From the NCBI GenBank assembly GCA_948146395.1, contig OX411548.1, positions 32,000,912-32,064,911 on the forward strand: 64,000 nt of DNA, written 5' to 3'. The notes under the pieces are model-generated. The model had not been told where the DNA came from. It searched no databases and saw only the letters and a list, made by a program, of their open reading frames with translations. The DNA comes from Fragum whitleyi (Eukaryota > Mollusca > Bivalvia > Cardiida > Cardiidae). The position numbers and the translations under genes are program-made. Each line of letters opens with the position of its first letter. Position 1 is the stretch's first letter. This document shows positions 62,555 through 64,000 of this stretch, one piece after another.

Positions 62555-62873
62555 TCATTTTTTGCCTGAAAAATAATACATACTAAGACATGTTTTCGGA
62601 TCCCAACCAATCTTCCTGATTTCAGAGAAAAGTTCAAATGTCGCAGGATTAGCTAAAGATACTAAACCTCTAAAGCATTTGCAGTTCAACGAGACTGTTA
62701 AGGCTCGATATATTGCCCTGCTTGCAGGATGACAAAAATGGTGCAAACAGTTTGGTAATTATACCCTGCTGTGCGTGCATGTGCAAGGCTATGTATGATT
62801 TGCAAAAGGTCTTCATCATTTCGTCATCATAAACGCAGGGTTGAATTAGCTCTTTGCATATTTCGATACTCAT
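62555..62873 (-). other. Unrecognised coding-like frames
   Basis: Two overlapping minus-strand frames, 62873-62670 (67 codons, MSIEICKELIQPCVYDDEMM...) and 62746-62555 (63 codons, ...SLANPATFELFSEIRKIGWD). Composition looks more coding-like than the surroundings and the two could be one gene broken by a frameshift. I do not recognise the protein, and there is no clear splice context. Confidence 0.2.
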
Positions 62874-63364
62874 TCCTTGTCAAATTTTGCTGCGCCCTGT
62901 CTACGGAAAAGAGTCCTTATTTCGTTTGATCCTATGAGAAAGTCTAGTATTTAGATTGATATTTCCCGTTCTCACAATCTCTAACCCTCCAATTGCCCAA
63001 TTAAGACAGTACCTCACATGTATTACGTCCTAGCTACTTGAAAACCGCTTCCAATTCAACCTTTGGTGGTCAGACACTTAATTCTTATCCTTAATTATCA
63101 TGGCGGTCGGAAATAATGACAGACACATAGGTACTTATCCTTTAATCGCTTATAATCGCTGTAAAATATCTATGACTCACGGGGCGCATAGAATAAATTC
63201 ATTATTTCATTCATAATGGTACCATTATCTTCTAAAATGGACACGATTTTCAGATATTTTATGACGGAATGCTGACCAATTACATCATTCACTTAGAGCG
63301 AAGTGTAATCATAGCCTCAGACATATACTTTTGATCCGTCACCCGTAAAAAGACTATCTGGGAA

Positions 63365-64000
63365 CTCCGAAGGCCACTGGGGCTATTGTCATGGCGTTGT
63401 GTCCGTCGTGCGTCCGGTCGTAAACCTTTTCTTTCAAAATCTTCTAAGAAACTGGATTAATTTCAACCAAACTGGAAGGGTCCTTGTGTGACCCTCTTTC
63501 AAAGTTGTTCAAGAAATTTTGATCCAATGAAAAACATGGATTTAATTGGCGTGGCTAATTTCCAAATATGGCAAAGAGTTATTTTTCTCAGACTCTAATT
63601 GATGTTAACCAATTAAATTTTACATAAATGATCCTTGGGTGACCCTTTATCAGTCTACAAAAAATATTATGATCGGATGAAAAATATGTATTTTATGGGC
63701 GGATGTCATTTCTCTGTATGTTATATAGTGGAAACTTTGAAAAACATTTTCTCAGAATGTAATTGATGGATATCAACCAAAGTTCACTTGAATGAACCTC
63801 ATTTTACAAAATGTTATATAGTTTAAACTTTGAAAATCAATTTATCAGAATGTAACTGATGGAAATCAATCAAACTTCATTGGTATGATCAATGGTTGAC
63901 CCATTATCAGGCAGTCAAAATTATTGTCATTGGATGAAAAATATGCATTTTATGGGCAGAGGTCATTTCTATAATTGTAATACAGTGGAAACTTTGAAAA
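63365..64000 (+). mobile_element. HINE-like element, family F, 5'-clipped, runs off the edge
   Basis: Begins abruptly at CCGAAGGCCACTGGGGCTAT, joined to a MITE fragment (GATCCGTCACCCG, 'tatctgggaactccg', 63336-63370). Monomers 'gggcggatgtcatttctctg' follow up to the window end. Confidence 0.65.

Overview
This is nuclear DNA from an animal, most likely a marine bivalve mollusc. It is AT-rich and has small exons in long introns. It is packed with short non-autonomous transposons whose style (palindromic 5' end, GTCC/GTCT microsatellite, tandem monomers of about 150-190 bp, 3' hairpin followed by CTCTTGTT) is familiar from bivalve genomes. The taxonomic call is inference from repeat style and protein similarity, not from a marker gene.

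Two conserved protein-coding genes can be reconstructed exon by exon, with phases that join correctly. The first is UTP3/SAS10 (minus strand, 13 coding exons between 3029 and 22120). It encodes a nucleolar SSU-processome protein; its short N-terminal exon is unresolved and its C-terminal Sas10 domain lies beyond the left edge. The second is OMA1 (plus strand, 8 coding exons between 34448 and 45001, 479 codons, complete). It encodes the stress-activated mitochondrial inner-membrane M48 metalloprotease and carries HEMSH at 38847-38861. The genes are divergent, separated by about 12 kb, and nothing suggests that they act together.

Layout: 1-3 kb, repeats and probably the last UTP3 intron. 3-22 kb, UTP3, with introns filled by Helentron-like elements (HINEs), SINEs and MITEs. 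22-34 kb, intergenic, with a HINE, a 5'-truncated LINE with an open reverse transcriptase frame, piggyBac-like MITEs and three head-to-tail HINEs. 34-45 kb, OMA1, including a decayed duplicate of its exon 5. 45-64 kb, gene-poor, with HINEs (one inserted cleanly inside a relative), MITEs, hairpin elements, SINEs and a 1.75 kb TIR element. No RNA genes, CRISPR arrays or bacterial features were found.

The most notable pattern is the HINE community. At least ten sequence families differ along most of their length but share one architecture: subterminal inverted repeats, a microsatellite, monomers carrying a GAAACTT-type box in the sense orientation, and a 3' hairpin followed by (C/A)(T)CTTGTT. 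Two nearly identical copies end in different 3' hairpins, which suggests terminator exchange.
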